Part shown: positions 1 to 8,874 of the stretch, one piece after another | How positions within the stretch are numbered: position 1 is the first letter of the stretch | How the letters are laid out: every line of letters starts with the position of its first letter | Program-made: the position numbers and the translations under genes | The notes under the pieces: model-generated | The model's input: the letters and a program-made list of their open reading frames with translations, nothing else | What the model was told of the DNA's origin: nothing | Database searches by the model: none | Source: JAFGAV01 sp041479055 | GTDB taxonomy: Bacteria; Acidobacteriota; Aminicenantia; Aminicenantales; JAFGAV01 | Assembly: GCA_963702835.1 (NCBI GenBank) | Contig: OY969762.1 | Span: 2,418,001 to 2,482,000 of the forward strand | Reading direction: 5' to 3' | DNA: 64,000 bases

Positions 1-502
1 TGACCAGGCTGCGGGCGAACTTCTCCGCAACTTTGTTCAAGGCCTCGGTCTCCATCGACTCGAAGTCGCTTCCCTGGGGGACCTCGTACTCCTCGATGTA
101 CTGGTAGGACGGGTTGGAAAACAGCACCCGTTTCAGGACCCTGTCCCGGAGCACGATCCTGGCCACGATGACGATGTTGTAGCGGTCGGCCGTGCCCTGG
201 CCGGAGAAGGCCATGGGCTGCACGTTGAAGGTCAGGATCTCGCCGCTGAGCACGGCATCGGCGCGCTCCTCATCGGCGGCGACTTCGACCCGGCCGCGGG
301 CCACCAGCTCGTTGATGACGCTCTGGGTCAGTTTCAAGTCCAGCTCGAACCGCGTGGTCAGGTTCTTGAACATCGGGACGCTGACGGTCTTGATATGGGT
401 GGGCAGGAACCCGCCCGTGCCGCGCAGGCGGTAGCCGCATCGGCCGGCTAGAAACAAGACCAGCCCGGCCAGAAGGACGATCTTCAGTCTCAGGGCGTTC
501 AT
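1..502 (-). CDS. lptE: LptE-like LPS-assembly lipoprotein, partial (3' end outside window)
   Basis: LptE sits in the outer membrane as the plug of the LptD translocon that inserts LPS. The reading frame opens at 502 with an ATG overlapping the leuS stop (ATGA) and runs off the left edge after about 167 codons. It starts with a short hydrophobic leader ending ...LAGRCGYRLRG, followed by the LptE-like phrase TVSVPMFKNLT near residue 40. Position right after leuS is the usual place for lptE. The Cys is preceded by Arg (AGRC) rather than the usual small residue, so the lipobox is poor and lipidation is uncertain. The family call rests on context plus the N-terminal phrases. Confidence 0.75.
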   Translation of the reverse strand, partial: MNALRLKIVLLAGLVLFLAGRCGYRLRGTGGFLPTHIKTVSVPMFKNLTTRFELDLKLTQSVINELVARGRVEVAADEERADAVLSGEILTFNVQPMAFSGQGTADRYNIVIVARIVLRDRVLKRVLFSNPSYQYIEEYEVPQGSDFESMETEALNKVAEKFARSLV

Positions 503-2981
503 CGCGCTACGATGTTGACCAGCTTATCCGGAATGCAGACGACCTGGCGGACCTTGCCTGCGCCGACGGCGGCCCGGACTTTGTCCAGGCTGAGGGCCGT
601 CTGGCGCAGCTCCGCCTCGCCCGTTCCGGCCGGCACATCGAACCGGTCCCGGAGCTTGCCGTTGACTTGGACGACTATGGTCACCGTTTCTTCTGCGGCC
701 CAGTCCGGGTCGTAGGCGGGCCAGGCGGTCCGGGCCAGCGGCACGGAATGGCCGGTCTCCTGCCAGAGCTCCTCGCAGAGGTGAGGGGCAAATGGCGCCA
801 GCAGCAGCAGGACGGTTTCCAAAGCTTGACGGAGAAGAGTCCGGCCGGCCTCATCCGCCTTCAAGGCCTCCCGCTCCCGGCGCAAGCTGTTGGAGAACTC
901 CATGATGGAGCTGATGGCGGTATTGAGGTGGAACCGTTGCTCAATATCGCCCGTCACCTTTTTGATCGTCTGATGCATCTTCCGGCGCAGCCCGGACGGG
1001 TCGGCCTCCTTCGCCTCCGGCCGGCGGCCGCCGGACCCTGGGCGGAACACTTCCCGGCTGTCATAAACGAGCTGCCACAGGCGGTTGAAGAACCGGGAGC
1101 AGCCTTCCAGGCCGTCCTCGTTCCAGGCGAACTCTTTATCCGGCGGTGAAGCGAAGAGGATGAAAAGCCGCAGGGCGTCGGCGCCGTAACGGCCGACGAT
1201 CTCATCGGGGTCCACCACATTCCCCCGGGATTTGGACATGGCCGCGCCGTCCTTGGTCACCATGCCCTGGGCCAGGTAGCGGGGGAAGGGTTCGTCGATG
1301 GAGGTCAGGCCCAGGTCACGGATGACTTTGGTGAAGAAGCGGGCGTAAATGAGATGGAGGATGGCGTGCTCCACCCCACCGATGTAGAGGTCCACGGGCA
1401 GCCAGTAATCGGCCGGGCGGCGGGCAAAGGGGAGCTTTTCTTCGTGGGGCGAAGTGTAACGGAAGAAGTACCAGGAAGAATCGAAAAAAGTGTCCATGGT
1501 GTCCGTCTCGCGGCGGGCAGGCCCGCCGCACTTAGGGCAGACGGTCCGGACAAACGACTCGACCTTCTCCAAGGGCGAGCCTTCAGTTCCGGTCAGCGGA
1601 ACGTCAGCCGGGATCTCTACCGGCAGCTGGTCGTAAGGAACCCCGACCACCCCGCAGGAGGGGCAGTGGATGATGGGGATGGGTGTCCCCCAGTATCTCT
1701 GCCTGGAAATGCCCCAGTCGCGCAGGCGGTAGATAATGCTCCCGCGGCCGATTTTTTTTCTTCGGCATAGCGGTTCATGGCCTCGATGGCCTGGGCGCTC
1801 GTCTGGCCGGTGAACGGGCCGGAATCGACCAGCCGGCCGTAATCCTCGAAAGCCTGGCCTTCCGGCCTCTCCGCGGCCTCCCCTTCGGGCACGATGACCG
1901 TTTTGATGGGCAGGCCGTACTGTCGGGCAAAGTCATAGTCGCGCTGGTCATGAGCCGGAACAGCCATAATGGCGCCCGTGCCGTACTCCAGGAGCACATA
2001 GTTGGCCACCCAAATGGGAATTTTGAGTCCGGTGAAAGGGTTGACCGCTTGGAGGCCCGTGTCCCGGCCTTCCTTTACCACTTGGGCCGGGTCCCGCCTC
2101 AGGTGGGATTCATGGGCGGCCTGCTCGACCCACTTGCGGAAATCGGGCCCGGTCTTCGGGTCGGCCAAGACCCCTCCGATCAGGGGATGCTCGGGCGAGA
2201 GGACCAGGAAGGTCGCGCCGTAGATGGTGTCCACCCGGGTGGTGAACACTTCGACCCCGGTCCGCAGAGCCGGAACCGGGAAGACGATGTACGAACCGGA
2301 GCTTCGGCCGATCCAATTCTTCTGCATCAGGATGACGTGCTCCGGCCACTTTTCGAGCCGGCTGTGTCCGGAGAGGAGTTCTTCGGCGTAGTCGGTGATT
2401 TTCAGGAACCAGTGCTCCATCTTTTTCTGCTCGACCGATGCATCGCACCGCCAGCAGATATCGCCCTGGGCCTGCTCGTTGGCCAGGACGGTCAGGCACT
2501 GGGGGCACCAGTTGACCCAGCTCTTGCGGCGGTAGGCTAAGCCGCGCTCGAACATCTTCAGGAACAGCCACTGGTTCCAGCGGTAGTATTCGGGCAGGCA
2601 GGTGTTGACCTCGCGCGACCAGTCATAGCTCAGGCCCAGGCGCTGGAGCTGGGCCTTCATGTGGGCGATGTTGTCCAGGGTCCAGGTGCGGGGGTGGATG
2701 TGGCTTTTTATGGCGGCGTTTTCAGCCGGCATGCCCAGGGCATCCCAGCCGATAGGATGGAGGACGTTAAAGCCCCGCCTGGTCTTGAAGCGGGAGATGA
2801 CGTCGCCGATGGAGTAATTCCGAACATGGCCCATGTGAATGCGGCCCGAGGGATAGGGGTACATCTCCAGGAGGTAGAATTTCGGCCGGGGGTCGTCCTC
2901 GGTGACCCGGAAGGCCTGCTGCTCCGTCCAGAGCTTCTGCCACTTGAGCTCAACCTGCTCAAAACTATAGTGTTCCTGCAT
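499..2981 (-). CDS. leuS: Leucyl-tRNA synthetase, interrupted by an apparent one-base deletion
   Basis: Charges tRNA-Leu. It is read as two frames, 2981 to about 1755 and about 1755 to 499. Joined, they give about 827 residues, the normal LeuRS size. The class I HIGH motif is HMGH (residues 49-52). The zinc-knuckle-like CPQC and CWRC pairs follow near residues 160-180. The KMSKS loop reads AMSKSRGN near residue 585, followed by an anticodon-binding domain. The break is in a run of eight T at 1752-1759 (A8 in the gene). Adding one A restores EEKKIGRGSIIYRLRDWGIS, the expected LeuRS continuity. As sequenced, the upstream frame ends in about 45 nonsense residues. Essentiality argues for a consensus error, though slippage on the A run could also restore the frame. 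The gene leads directly into lptE. Confidence 0.95.
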
Positions 2982-3098
2982 AGGCCCATGACTCTCTTAT
3001 TGGGAATTCGTCCCTGGATCGTCAGGAATCTCGATAAATGTTAAGGAGAACTCGTTAAAAAGTCAAGGAAGGCAGCCCTTTGGCGGAAGGCCATTGAC

Positions 3099-3299
3099 TC
3101 ATATCGACACAGAAAAAAGCTCCCTGAGCTCGGGAATGGCTTCGCCATGGTCCAGCCGATCTGCGATCGCCCGTAGAGCCAGCGATTCTGCTTTGGCTAC
3201 GGCTTGTTCGCGTGTTTTCCCGTAGGCCATCACGCCCGGCAAGTCCGTCACCTCGGCAATCCACCGGCCGTCTTCTTCCCGGTCAACTTCGATTTTCAT
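3099..3299 (-). CDS. hicB: HicB-like antitoxin, solitary
   Basis: Sixty-six residues beginning MKIEVDREEDGRWIAEV, the partly degraded RNase-H-like fold of HicB antitoxins, with the signature phrase TDLPGVMAYG and a helical tail. The frame is open upstream to 3392, but a strong Shine-Dalgarno (GGGAGGAAG) lies just before 3299 and a good promoter lies at 3324-3352, so 3299 is the start. HicB normally neutralises the mRNase HicA. No HicA-like frame lies in the 117 bases downstream or in the upstream region, so this is an orphan. Lone HicB-like proteins are common and may simply be regulators. Confidence 0.75.
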   Translation of the reverse strand: MKIEVDREEDGRWIAEVTDLPGVMAYGKTREQAVAKAESLALRAIADRLDHGEAIPELRELFSVSI

Positions 3300-3323
3300 A
3301 TATTCTTCCTCCCACCCATGATG

Positions 3324-3352
3324 ATCATATCGCATTGTCGGCAGGCAGGCAA
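3324..3352 (-). promoter_or_regulatory. Sigma-70-type promoter of the hicB-like gene
   Basis: Reading on the minus strand, TTGCCT (3352-3347), a 17-base spacer and TATGAT (3329-3324) form a good -35/-10 pair. The predicted transcript begins about 18 bases before the hicB ATG. Confidence 0.6.
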
Positions 3353-3405
3353 GGTCGCTTCTCACCTGGATCGCATGTACAAATTGGCGCATTGACAGGT
3401 GTTGA

Positions 3406-3552
3406 TCGCGGAGTATAGCAAAGGATTATATTTGCCTGGTTCCATTCGTGGAAACAGAGAACGAAATCTTTTTAAAGACCATATTCCCGAGTCGCAAAGC
3501 AAAGAAGGAACTGGATAAAAAAGGAGGAAAGCATGGAAAAATTGACAGATAA
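3406..3552 (+). pseudogene. C-terminal remnant of a type II toxin
   Basis: An open frame without a start codon, about 48 codons, ending at TAA 3550-3552. It encodes a fragment containing YICLVPFVETENEIFLKTIF followed by PSRKAKKEL. The pattern (V/I)PFVE...FLKTI(F/Y)PSRK is, from memory, the typical C-terminus of toxins encoded immediately upstream of CopG-type antitoxins. It overlaps the antitoxin start by 20 bases, the arrangement expected of a real operon. An in-frame TGA at 3403 closes it upstream, and nothing toxin-like is seen further 5', where the hicB promoter region lies. The toxin is therefore 5'-truncated and presumably dead. Confidence 0.55.
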
Positions 3553-3835
3553 AGAAAAGAAATCTCTCAAGCTTGATAAGGAAGAGTTGAACATCCTGGA
3601 GGCCTTCGAAAAAAGGGAATTGAAACCCATAAAAAAAGAAAAGAATTGGAAGAAAAAACTGAGTGCGACGGCCGAAGCGACGATCGCCAAAAACAAACAT
3701 ATCAGCATCCGTTTATCGGAAAAGGACTTGCTCAAGCTGAGGGTCAGGGCCACAGAACTCGGCATTCCCTACCAGACCCTGATCGGCGCTCTCCTGCATC
3801 AATACGTCGAGGGCAAAATATCCGGGGTTTTATAA
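3533..3835 (+). CDS. CopG-family (ribbon-helix-helix) antitoxin
   Basis: One hundred residues. A Lys-rich N-terminal helix (EELNILEAFEKRELKPIKK) contacts the toxin in this family. A ribbon-helix-helix DNA-binding half follows, with HISIRLSEKDLLKLRVRATE and GIPYQTLIGALLHQYV. This is the usual layout of CopG-type antitoxins. The Shine-Dalgarno (AAAGGAGG) immediately precedes the ATG. Its partner upstream survives only as a C-terminal stub, so the gene may persist as an orphan regulator or a protective leftover. The locus is clearly more AT-rich than the flanking core genes, suggesting horizontal origin. Confidence 0.75.
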   Translation: MEKLTDKEKKSLKLDKEELNILEAFEKRELKPIKKEKNWKKKLSATAEATIAKNKHISIRLSEKDLLKLRVRATELGIPYQTLIGALLHQYVEGKISGVL

Positions 3836-3944
3836 AGAGACCAGCTGCAGAGAAGTCGCCATTAACAACCCTCAAATTAAACTAACGGATATAGGATAAT
3901 TTTCGCTTCTGGAGCATTATGCCGTATTTTACTATTACCATTGT

Positions 3945-3974
3945 TTGACATCGGTTGTCAGCCGGAGATATCAT
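3945..3974 (+). promoter_or_regulatory. Promoter of the secreted LamG-like gene, overlapping a palindrome
   Basis: TTGACA (3945-3950), an 18-base spacer and TATCAT (3969-3974). The -35 overlaps the inverted repeat TGACA-N5-TGTCA at 3946-3960, a possible operator. The rest of 3836-4038 shows nothing else. Confidence 0.6.
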
Positions 3975-4038
3975 TTTTTGTGGCAATCGACAAAAAGCTC
4001 GTCCCAAATTTAAATCTATCTAGGCGGAGGTATCAAAG

Positions 4039-4701
4039 GTGAACAGATTAAGGAGTCATTGGGGATTTATCCTCCTGGTGGGTGTGTTATGGATATGGTT
4101 CAGCGCGCCGGTCAGCGCACAAAAAACACTTGTGGCTCAAGGCCTCACCTGGCATATTGTCGATGACCCGTCCCCCTCAGCCCCGTCAGATTGGGCGGTC
4201 ACCACAAACGAATCTAAGGATGAAGTCATCAGCCAGCGGTCCAATATCTACCGCACCGAGCGGGAGTATGAATTCTGGCAAGGGACCCACATCTGGGGCG
4301 GCTACAGCTCGGGAATGAGCGATTATAACTGGGGCTTTGACTGCCGCTCAGACGATGACGACGGCTGGGGCGCCATCATCCGGTATCAGGACGAGAATAA
4401 TTATTACCGGTTCATCACGGTCCAGGACAGCACGAATGGAGGCCCTTTCAGGCGGCTGGAGAAATTTGTCAATGGAGTGCGGACTGTCCTTGATGAAAAG
4501 AAAGAAGGATTCGTCCCTGGAAAAGTGCATCTATTCCGGATGAGCGCTTTCAAAGACCAGATCAAAGTGTATCTGGATAAAGAGCTGATCCTTTCCGCGA
4601 AGGATACCACTTTTTCGAAGGGGATGATGGGGCTGTTGACCTATGCGGATTCAGGATTTTCGGCCTGGCACTTGTCCCATTGGCTCACAGACCGGCCCTG
4701 A
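4039..4701 (+). CDS. Secreted concanavalin/LamG-like domain protein
   Basis: Two hundred and twenty residues starting at GTG behind a GGCGGAGG ribosome site. Residues 1-28 form a signal peptide (hydrophobic core FILLVGVLWIWF, cleavage near VSAQ). The rest reads as a jelly-roll domain of the DUF1080/LamG type: alternating strands, WGFDCRSDDDDGWG, and a late phrase IKVYLDKELILSA typical of such beta-sandwiches. No catalytic signature is visible, so a carbohydrate- or surface-binding role is the most that can be said. It overlaps the next gene by 22 bases, implying co-transcription with the BtuF-like binding protein. Confidence 0.6.
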   Translation: MNRLRSHWGFILLVGVLWIWFSAPVSAQKTLVAQGLTWHIVDDPSPSAPSDWAVTTNESKDEVISQRSNIYRTEREYEFWQGTHIWGGYSSGMSDYNWGFDCRSDDDDGWGAIIRYQDENNYYRFITVQDSTNGGPFRRLEKFVNGVRTVLDEKKEGFVPGKVHLFRMSAFKDQIKVYLDKELILSAKDTTFSKGMMGLLTYADSGFSAWHLSHWLTDRP

Positions 4702-5645
4702 TAAAAAAGTTTTTTCGGAAATTGGATAATCGTCAACTCATCAGGATTGCTCTGTTTTTTTCCTGTATTTTTCTGCTGCCTGGAACTCTTCCCTCAGACG
4801 CTCTTCAGCAAACGTTCAGGGACGACCAGGGCGCCATGTTTGTCCTGGGCCAGCCGCCGCAGCGGATCATCTCCCTGGCCCCCAACATCACCGAGATCCT
4901 GTTCGCCCTGGGGCTGGGCCCGAAGGTGGTGGCCGTGACCCGCTTCTGCGACTATCCGCCGGAAGCGGCCGGAAGGGAAAAAATCGGCGGCCTGCTGGAC
5001 CCCAACCTGGAAAAGATGAGGGCTCTGCGGCCCGACCTGGTCATCGCCTACCGCGGCAACCCCCTCCAGCTCATTCGTAAAATGCACGACTCGGGACTTC
5101 CCGTTTTCGCCCTGGACGCCGGGGAGACGCTCGACTCCCTGGCCCTATTGATCGCCAGGATCGGACAAATCACCGGCCAAAAAAAGAGGGCGGCATCCCT
5201 GATCCGCAGCCTGGCCGCCGGCCGGGCGGAGGCGAGGTCCCGCCTCAAACACGCCGTCTCCAAGCCGAAGGTCTTTGTGCTGCTTCCGGGCGCCGGGTTG
5301 TGGACTTGCGGCGGACAGGGATATTTGAACGATCTCCTCAATCAGGCCTACGCCTCCAATGTGGCTGCCGGAATCGAAAAGCCTTGGGTGGATTACGGCC
5401 TGGAACAGCTTGTCTCGGATGACCCGGACATCATCGTCCTCCTGGCCCTCGGCCCGGAAGAATTCGAGAAAGCCAAGGAAAGGGTCAAGGCCGATCCCCG
5501 GCTCAGCGGCCTGCGGGCGGTCCGGCTCGGCCGCTTTGTCTTCCTGGACGAGAACAAAACTTCCCGGTTCGGGCCGCGCCTCATCGAAGCTTATGCCGAG
5601 CTGTCCCGAGCCCTGCATCCGGAGTGCTTCTCTAAAAATCAATAA
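4680..5645 (+). CDS. ABC-type cobalamin/Fe-siderophore substrate-binding protein (BtuF/FepB type)
   Basis: Periplasmic binding protein of 321 residues from a TTG start inside the previous gene. A hydrophobic leader (IRIALFFSCIFLLPGTL) precedes the PF01497 fold. Characteristic phrases are PQRIISLAPNITEILFALGL at the first lobe, the VAVTRFCDYPPEA loop that usually follows, KIGGLLDPNLEKMRALRPDL, and a C-terminal lobe with SDDPDIIVLLALGPEE. It should deliver a corrinoid or chelated iron to an inner-membrane ABC importer. No permease or ATPase gene is adjacent, so the cargo cannot be decided. Methylmalonyl-CoA mutase nearby is a B12 enzyme, which makes corrinoid plausible but unproven. Confidence 0.8.
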   Translation: MAHRPALIKKFFRKLDNRQLIRIALFFSCIFLLPGTLPSDALQQTFRDDQGAMFVLGQPPQRIISLAPNITEILFALGLGPKVVAVTRFCDYPPEAAGREKIGGLLDPNLEKMRALRPDLVIAYRGNPLQLIRKMHDSGLPVFALDAGETLDSLALLIARIGQITGQKKRAASLIRSLAAGRAEARSRLKHAVSKPKVFVLLPGAGLWTCGGQGYLNDLLNQAYASNVAAGIEKPWVDYGLEQLVSDDPDIIVLLALGPEEFEKAKERVKADPRLSGLRAVRLGRFVFLDENKTSRFGPRLIEAYAELSRALHPECFSKNQ

Positions 5646-5712
5646 CTCACAGCGAATTGTCCGAGACGGCGGGAAAGCCGCATAGATTTTTTTATGCTAG
5701 AATAACGGCCTT

Positions 5713-6300
5713 ATGACGCTTTTCTTCGTGCGGGATTCCAAACATCGCTACCGCTTCTTCATGGCTGAGGCGGCCGTGCCGCCATCAGTCCGTATGAGTT
5801 GGGCCCGGCGAGCCCTGGAAGTGGCCAAGGATAAGCTCATGCTTTTCCCTCAGAGGATCCTCCGGCAGGAACAGGCGTTGGCCAAGGCTCTCAAGGCAAC
5901 AACCGGTCCGTTGCGCATCGTCCATTCCGGGCTTACGGACCAGATCCAAATTCGGAGAAAATTCAGGCTTTTCCTCCATAAACAGCGGTCTTCTCATCTT
6001 CTGCTGATGATCGGAGAGACGCTGCTCCTCCCCTTCGCCGCTTTGAGCGGCCTCCTGCCCGGCCCGAACGTGGCCTTCTACTCCCTGGCCTTGATTATGA
6101 TCCTCCAGTGGCGGGCTTGGCGCGGCCTCCGCCGGATCCTCCATCTGGAATGGGAATTCCAGCCGGACGAGCTGTTCGCCGAATGGGAGGAGGCGGTGGA
6201 GGCCGGCCGGCGAGAGGATTTCCCGCCTCTGTTAGCCAGGATTGAGCAAATCCACGGGATCAAAAAAGCCAGCAAGATTCTTTTAAGAAAATCTAGATAA
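5713..6300 (+). CDS. Conserved hypothetical membrane protein
   Basis: One hundred and ninety-five residues. Basic, helical N-terminal 90 residues lead into one or two membrane segments around 95-135 (LLLMIGETLLLPFAALSGLL, then an LPGPN turn and a hydrophobic stretch), followed by an acidic helix-rich tail. The LPGPN...Y pattern between hydrophobic segments recalls the mitochondrial K+/H+-exchange-related family (Mit_KHE1), but the resemblance is weak and I do not assign a function. A TAGAAT box lies about 10 bases before the ATG and no Shine-Dalgarno is seen, so the mRNA may have a very short leader. Confidence 0.5.
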   Translation: MTLFFVRDSKHRYRFFMAEAAVPPSVRMSWARRALEVAKDKLMLFPQRILRQEQALAKALKATTGPLRIVHSGLTDQIQIRRKFRLFLHKQRSSHLLLMIGETLLLPFAALSGLLPGPNVAFYSLALIMILQWRAWRGLRRILHLEWEFQPDELFAEWEEAVEAGRREDFPPLLARIEQIHGIKKASKILLRKSR

Positions 6301-6347
6301 TTCGGCGAAGGTTGTGCCTTCAAATATGTGATAATTGCGATTTCAAA

Positions 6348-6661
6348 AACGATAAGAGCTTGGGTTTTGGCCGTAGCGAGCATCAGGCCGGATTTAGCCC
6401 ACTCGAAGCGCTCTTCGAGGATTTTCGGCATTTATTTTGCCGGCTGGCGAGCATGTTTGAGCCTTCCGAAGGAGGGCGAGTTGCGCAGCCCCCGAGATCA
6501 TGCCGGAGACGCCTTGGCGCTTTCTCTCAAATCCATTTACCCCTCCGACCCCCCTAGGGAAATAGGGGGGAGCTCGATGGCGTCTCCGGAGAGGCCGGAG
6601 GGCGTGAAAAATCCGGCCAGCGAGAGAGGTCAAAATCCAAGCCCTTCAACTCCTTATCGTT
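6348..6661. repeat. Inverted-repeat-bounded, hairpin-rich non-coding element (element A)
   Basis: This fills most of the gene-free stretch 6301-6741. Outer arms AACGATAAG (6348-6356) and CTTATCGTT (6653-6661) are perfect. Further nested arms are 6386-6395 with 6609-6618 (10 bp perfect), 6503-6513 with 6579-6589 (11 bp perfect), a CTCGAAG/CTTCGAG hairpin at 6402-6419 and a CCCCCCTA/TAGGGGGG hairpin at 6549-6570. Bases 6438-6497 form a core that recurs, inverted, in element B at 40019-40076. No convincing coding frame exists. It could be a MITE-like mobile element or a structured transcript. Confidence 0.6.
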
Positions 6662-6741
6662 GAAAAGAAATGCTTGCTTCGATCAAATTAGCCGAATTGG
6701 CGATTGACAAAACCCGCCAATTGGCTTATTTTCTATGAATC

Positions 6742-7116
6742 ATGCCGCTGACCTTAAACCAGTTCCTGTTCTTGATCATCACCCTGGCCGTGGTGGTGGC
6801 CGTGACCGCTTTCGTCATCCTGGCCCTGCAACTCAAGAAAACCGCCGCCGAGGCGGAAAAAATGCTGGCCGAATACAAGGAGCTGGCTAAGAACCTGCAG
6901 CTTCTTGACCAGACCGTCAAGGATAAGCTGGACGAACTGGGACAAACACTCCAAGCCGCACGCCAGGTGGCGGGCCAAGTCTCCGGAGTGACGTTGTGGC
7001 TTGCCTCCAAATTCGTCCAGCCGGCGGCCAAGCTATGGCCCCTCCTGGCGCCGGTTGTGCGGTTCGTCTGGCGGCAAAGAAAAAAAAGAAAGGAGGAACG
7101 CAATGTCCGAACGTAA
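6742..7116 (+). CDS. DUF948-like single-pass membrane protein
   Basis: One hundred and twenty-four residues. The N-terminal membrane anchor is at about residues 8-30 (FLFLIITLAVVVAVTAFVIL). A coiled-coil-like segment with repeated Lys/Glu heptads (KKTAAEAEKMLAEYKELAKN) spans roughly 31-75, and a basic tail follows. Such short DUF948-type proteins are commonly paired with a YtxH protein, and here the downstream YtxH gene starts 14 bases inside this one, so the two are translationally coupled. The function of the pair is not known; envelope stress roles are usually presumed. Confidence 0.6.
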   Translation: MPLTLNQFLFLIITLAVVVAVTAFVILALQLKKTAAEAEKMLAEYKELAKNLQLLDQTVKDKLDELGQTLQAARQVAGQVSGVTLWLASKFVQPAAKLWPLLAPVVRFVWRQRKKRKEERNVRT

Positions 7117-7408
7117 AGGTTCCACCCTTGAAACGGTAGCCACTTTTCTACTGGGCACGGCCACCGGCTTCGTCCTGGGCATCCTCTTCGCCCCCGCCTC
7201 CGGCAAAGAGACCCGGAAGAAGATTAAGGAAGAAGTCGTCAAAACCGGCGAAAAAGCCAAAGAGGAATACGAAAAGATCAGCAAGGAAGCCGAAAAAGGG
7301 ATCAAGGTCGTCAAGGAAAAAACCCAGGAAGGAATCGAGGCCATCAAAGAATTCCTGGACAAGAAAAAAGAAGATCACGGCAGAAAACACCGGGACCTCC
7401 CGGAGTGA
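7103..7408 (+). CDS. YtxH-domain protein
   Basis: One hundred and one residues starting at 7103 behind AAAGGAGGAACGCA, a very good ribosome site; the longer open frame from 7001 is not needed. After a short N-terminus comes the YtxH signature: a Gly/Ala-rich membrane helix (TFLLGTATGFVLGILFAPAS) immediately followed by GKETRKKI and a long charged amphipathic helix of Lys/Glu repeats. The family is annotated as stress or gas-vesicle-like, but its role is unclear. It overlaps the DUF948-like gene. Confidence 0.75.
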   Translation: MSERKGSTLETVATFLLGTATGFVLGILFAPASGKETRKKIKEEVVKTGEKAKEEYEKISKEAEKGIKVVKEKTQEGIEAIKEFLDKKKEDHGRKHRDLPE

Positions 7409-7495
7409 GCCTCCGTCTTATAGGTCCGTGACCCCGCCGCCGGCCGGCCGTTTTGCCGCGCCGGGCCATGCGCTCCGGAAAGGATATTTTCGAGC

Positions 7496-8791
7496 ATGAA
7501 GGATTTCGCCATCGCCGCCGTCCAGGCCGCCGAGATTCTGGACAGCCGGGGGAACCCGACCTTAAGCGCCCGCGTCGAATTGGCCTCCGGAATCAGGGGG
7601 CGAAGTTCCGTCCCTTCGGGCGCCTCGACCGGCAGCCACGAGGCTTTGGAGCTCCGCGACGGCGACGCCGGCCGCTACATGGGCAAGGGCGTGCTTAAGG
7701 CCGTGGCCAACGTCAATTCCATCATCGCTCCCCGGCTTAAGAATCATGACGTCCGCAAACAGGCGGATATCGACCGGCTTCTTTGTGAGCTCGACGGCAC
7801 GCCGGCCAAGAGCCGGCTGGGAGCCAACGCCATCCTGTCCGTGTCTTTGGCCGTGGCCGACGCCGCGGCCAAGGCCTGCGGCCGGCCCCTCTACGCTTAT
7901 ATCCAGGACAGGCCGAACTACCTTCTGCCCGTGCCCCTGGTCAACATCCTCAACGGCGGGTCGCATGCTGACAACACCGTCGATATCCAGGAGTTCATGA
8001 TCGTTCCGGCCGGAGCGCCGACCTTCTCCGAAGCCCTGCGGATGGCCGCTGAAACATTCCACAACCTGAAACTGCTTCTCAAGAAGAAAGGCCTCAGCAC
8101 GGCCGTGGGAGACGAGGGAGGATTCGCCCCGAACCTCGGCTCGGACCTGGAGGCCCTGGACCTCATCATGGACAGCATCGTCCAGGCCGGCTACCGGCCG
8201 GGCCAGGACATTTTCCTGGCTCTGGACGTGGCCGCCTCTGAGCTGTACAACAAGGAGGCCTATATTTTCAAAAAATCCGGCGCAGGGAGGAAAACCTCGG
8301 CCGAGATGATCCGTTTCTATACGGACCTGGTTGAACGCCTGCCCATCCTATTGATTGAAGACGGCCTGGCCGAGGACGACTGGGAGGGCTGGCGAAAGCT
8401 GACCACGACCCTGGGCCGCCGGGTTCAACTGGTGGGCGATGACATCTTCGTCACCAACCCTGAGCGGCTCCGGCAGGGCATCGACCTGGGGGTGGCCAAC
8501 TCCATCCTGGTCAAGCTCAACCAGATCGGGACCTTGACTGAGACCATGGATACCGTCGAGCTGGCCCAGGAAAACGGCTATTCAGCCGTAATCTCGCATC
8601 GTTCAGGCGAGACCGAAGACACTTTCATCGCCGATCTGAGCGTGGCCCTTAGCACGGGCCAAATCAAGACCGGCTCACTGAGCCGGAGCGAGCGGGTGGC
8701 CAAGTACAACCGCTTGATGGAGATAGAGTCCGAGCTGGGGGGGAAAGGACACTACGCCGGAAAGCAGGCCTTCTCCTCGTTTCTCCGCTGA
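7496..8791 (+). CDS. eno: Enolase
   Basis: Converts 2-phosphoglycerate to phosphoenolpyruvate in glycolysis. The 431-residue length is standard. The N-terminal capping domain has ILDSRGNPT and the mobile loop SVPSGASTGSHEA. In the barrel, the general acid/base and Mg ligands are seen in GDEGGFAPNL, ALDVAASELY, LIEDGLAEDDW, VGDDIFVTN, the catalytic Lys in KLNQIGTLTET, and SHRSGETEDTFIAD. All canonical residues appear intact. The gene stands alone between ytxH and the mutase gene. Confidence 0.97.
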   Translation: MKDFAIAAVQAAEILDSRGNPTLSARVELASGIRGRSSVPSGASTGSHEALELRDGDAGRYMGKGVLKAVANVNSIIAPRLKNHDVRKQADIDRLLCELDGTPAKSRLGANAILSVSLAVADAAAKACGRPLYAYIQDRPNYLLPVPLVNILNGGSHADNTVDIQEFMIVPAGAPTFSEALRMAAETFHNLKLLLKKKGLSTAVGDEGGFAPNLGSDLEALDLIMDSIVQAGYRPGQDIFLALDVAASELYNKEAYIFKKSGAGRKTSAEMIRFYTDLVERLPILLIEDGLAEDDWEGWRKLTTTLGRRVQLVGDDIFVTNPERLRQGIDLGVANSILVKLNQIGTLTETMDTVELAQENGYSAVISHRSGETEDTFIADLSVALSTGQIKTGSLSRSERVAKYNRLMEIESELGGKGHYAGKQAFSSFLR

Positions 8792-8874
8792 ACTGCTTTC
8801 CGGAAACGGCCGGCCCGGCTTGGCCAGGGGGGGTCCGAATGAGGCCGTGGGGGGGGTATAATATCAATAAAAAG

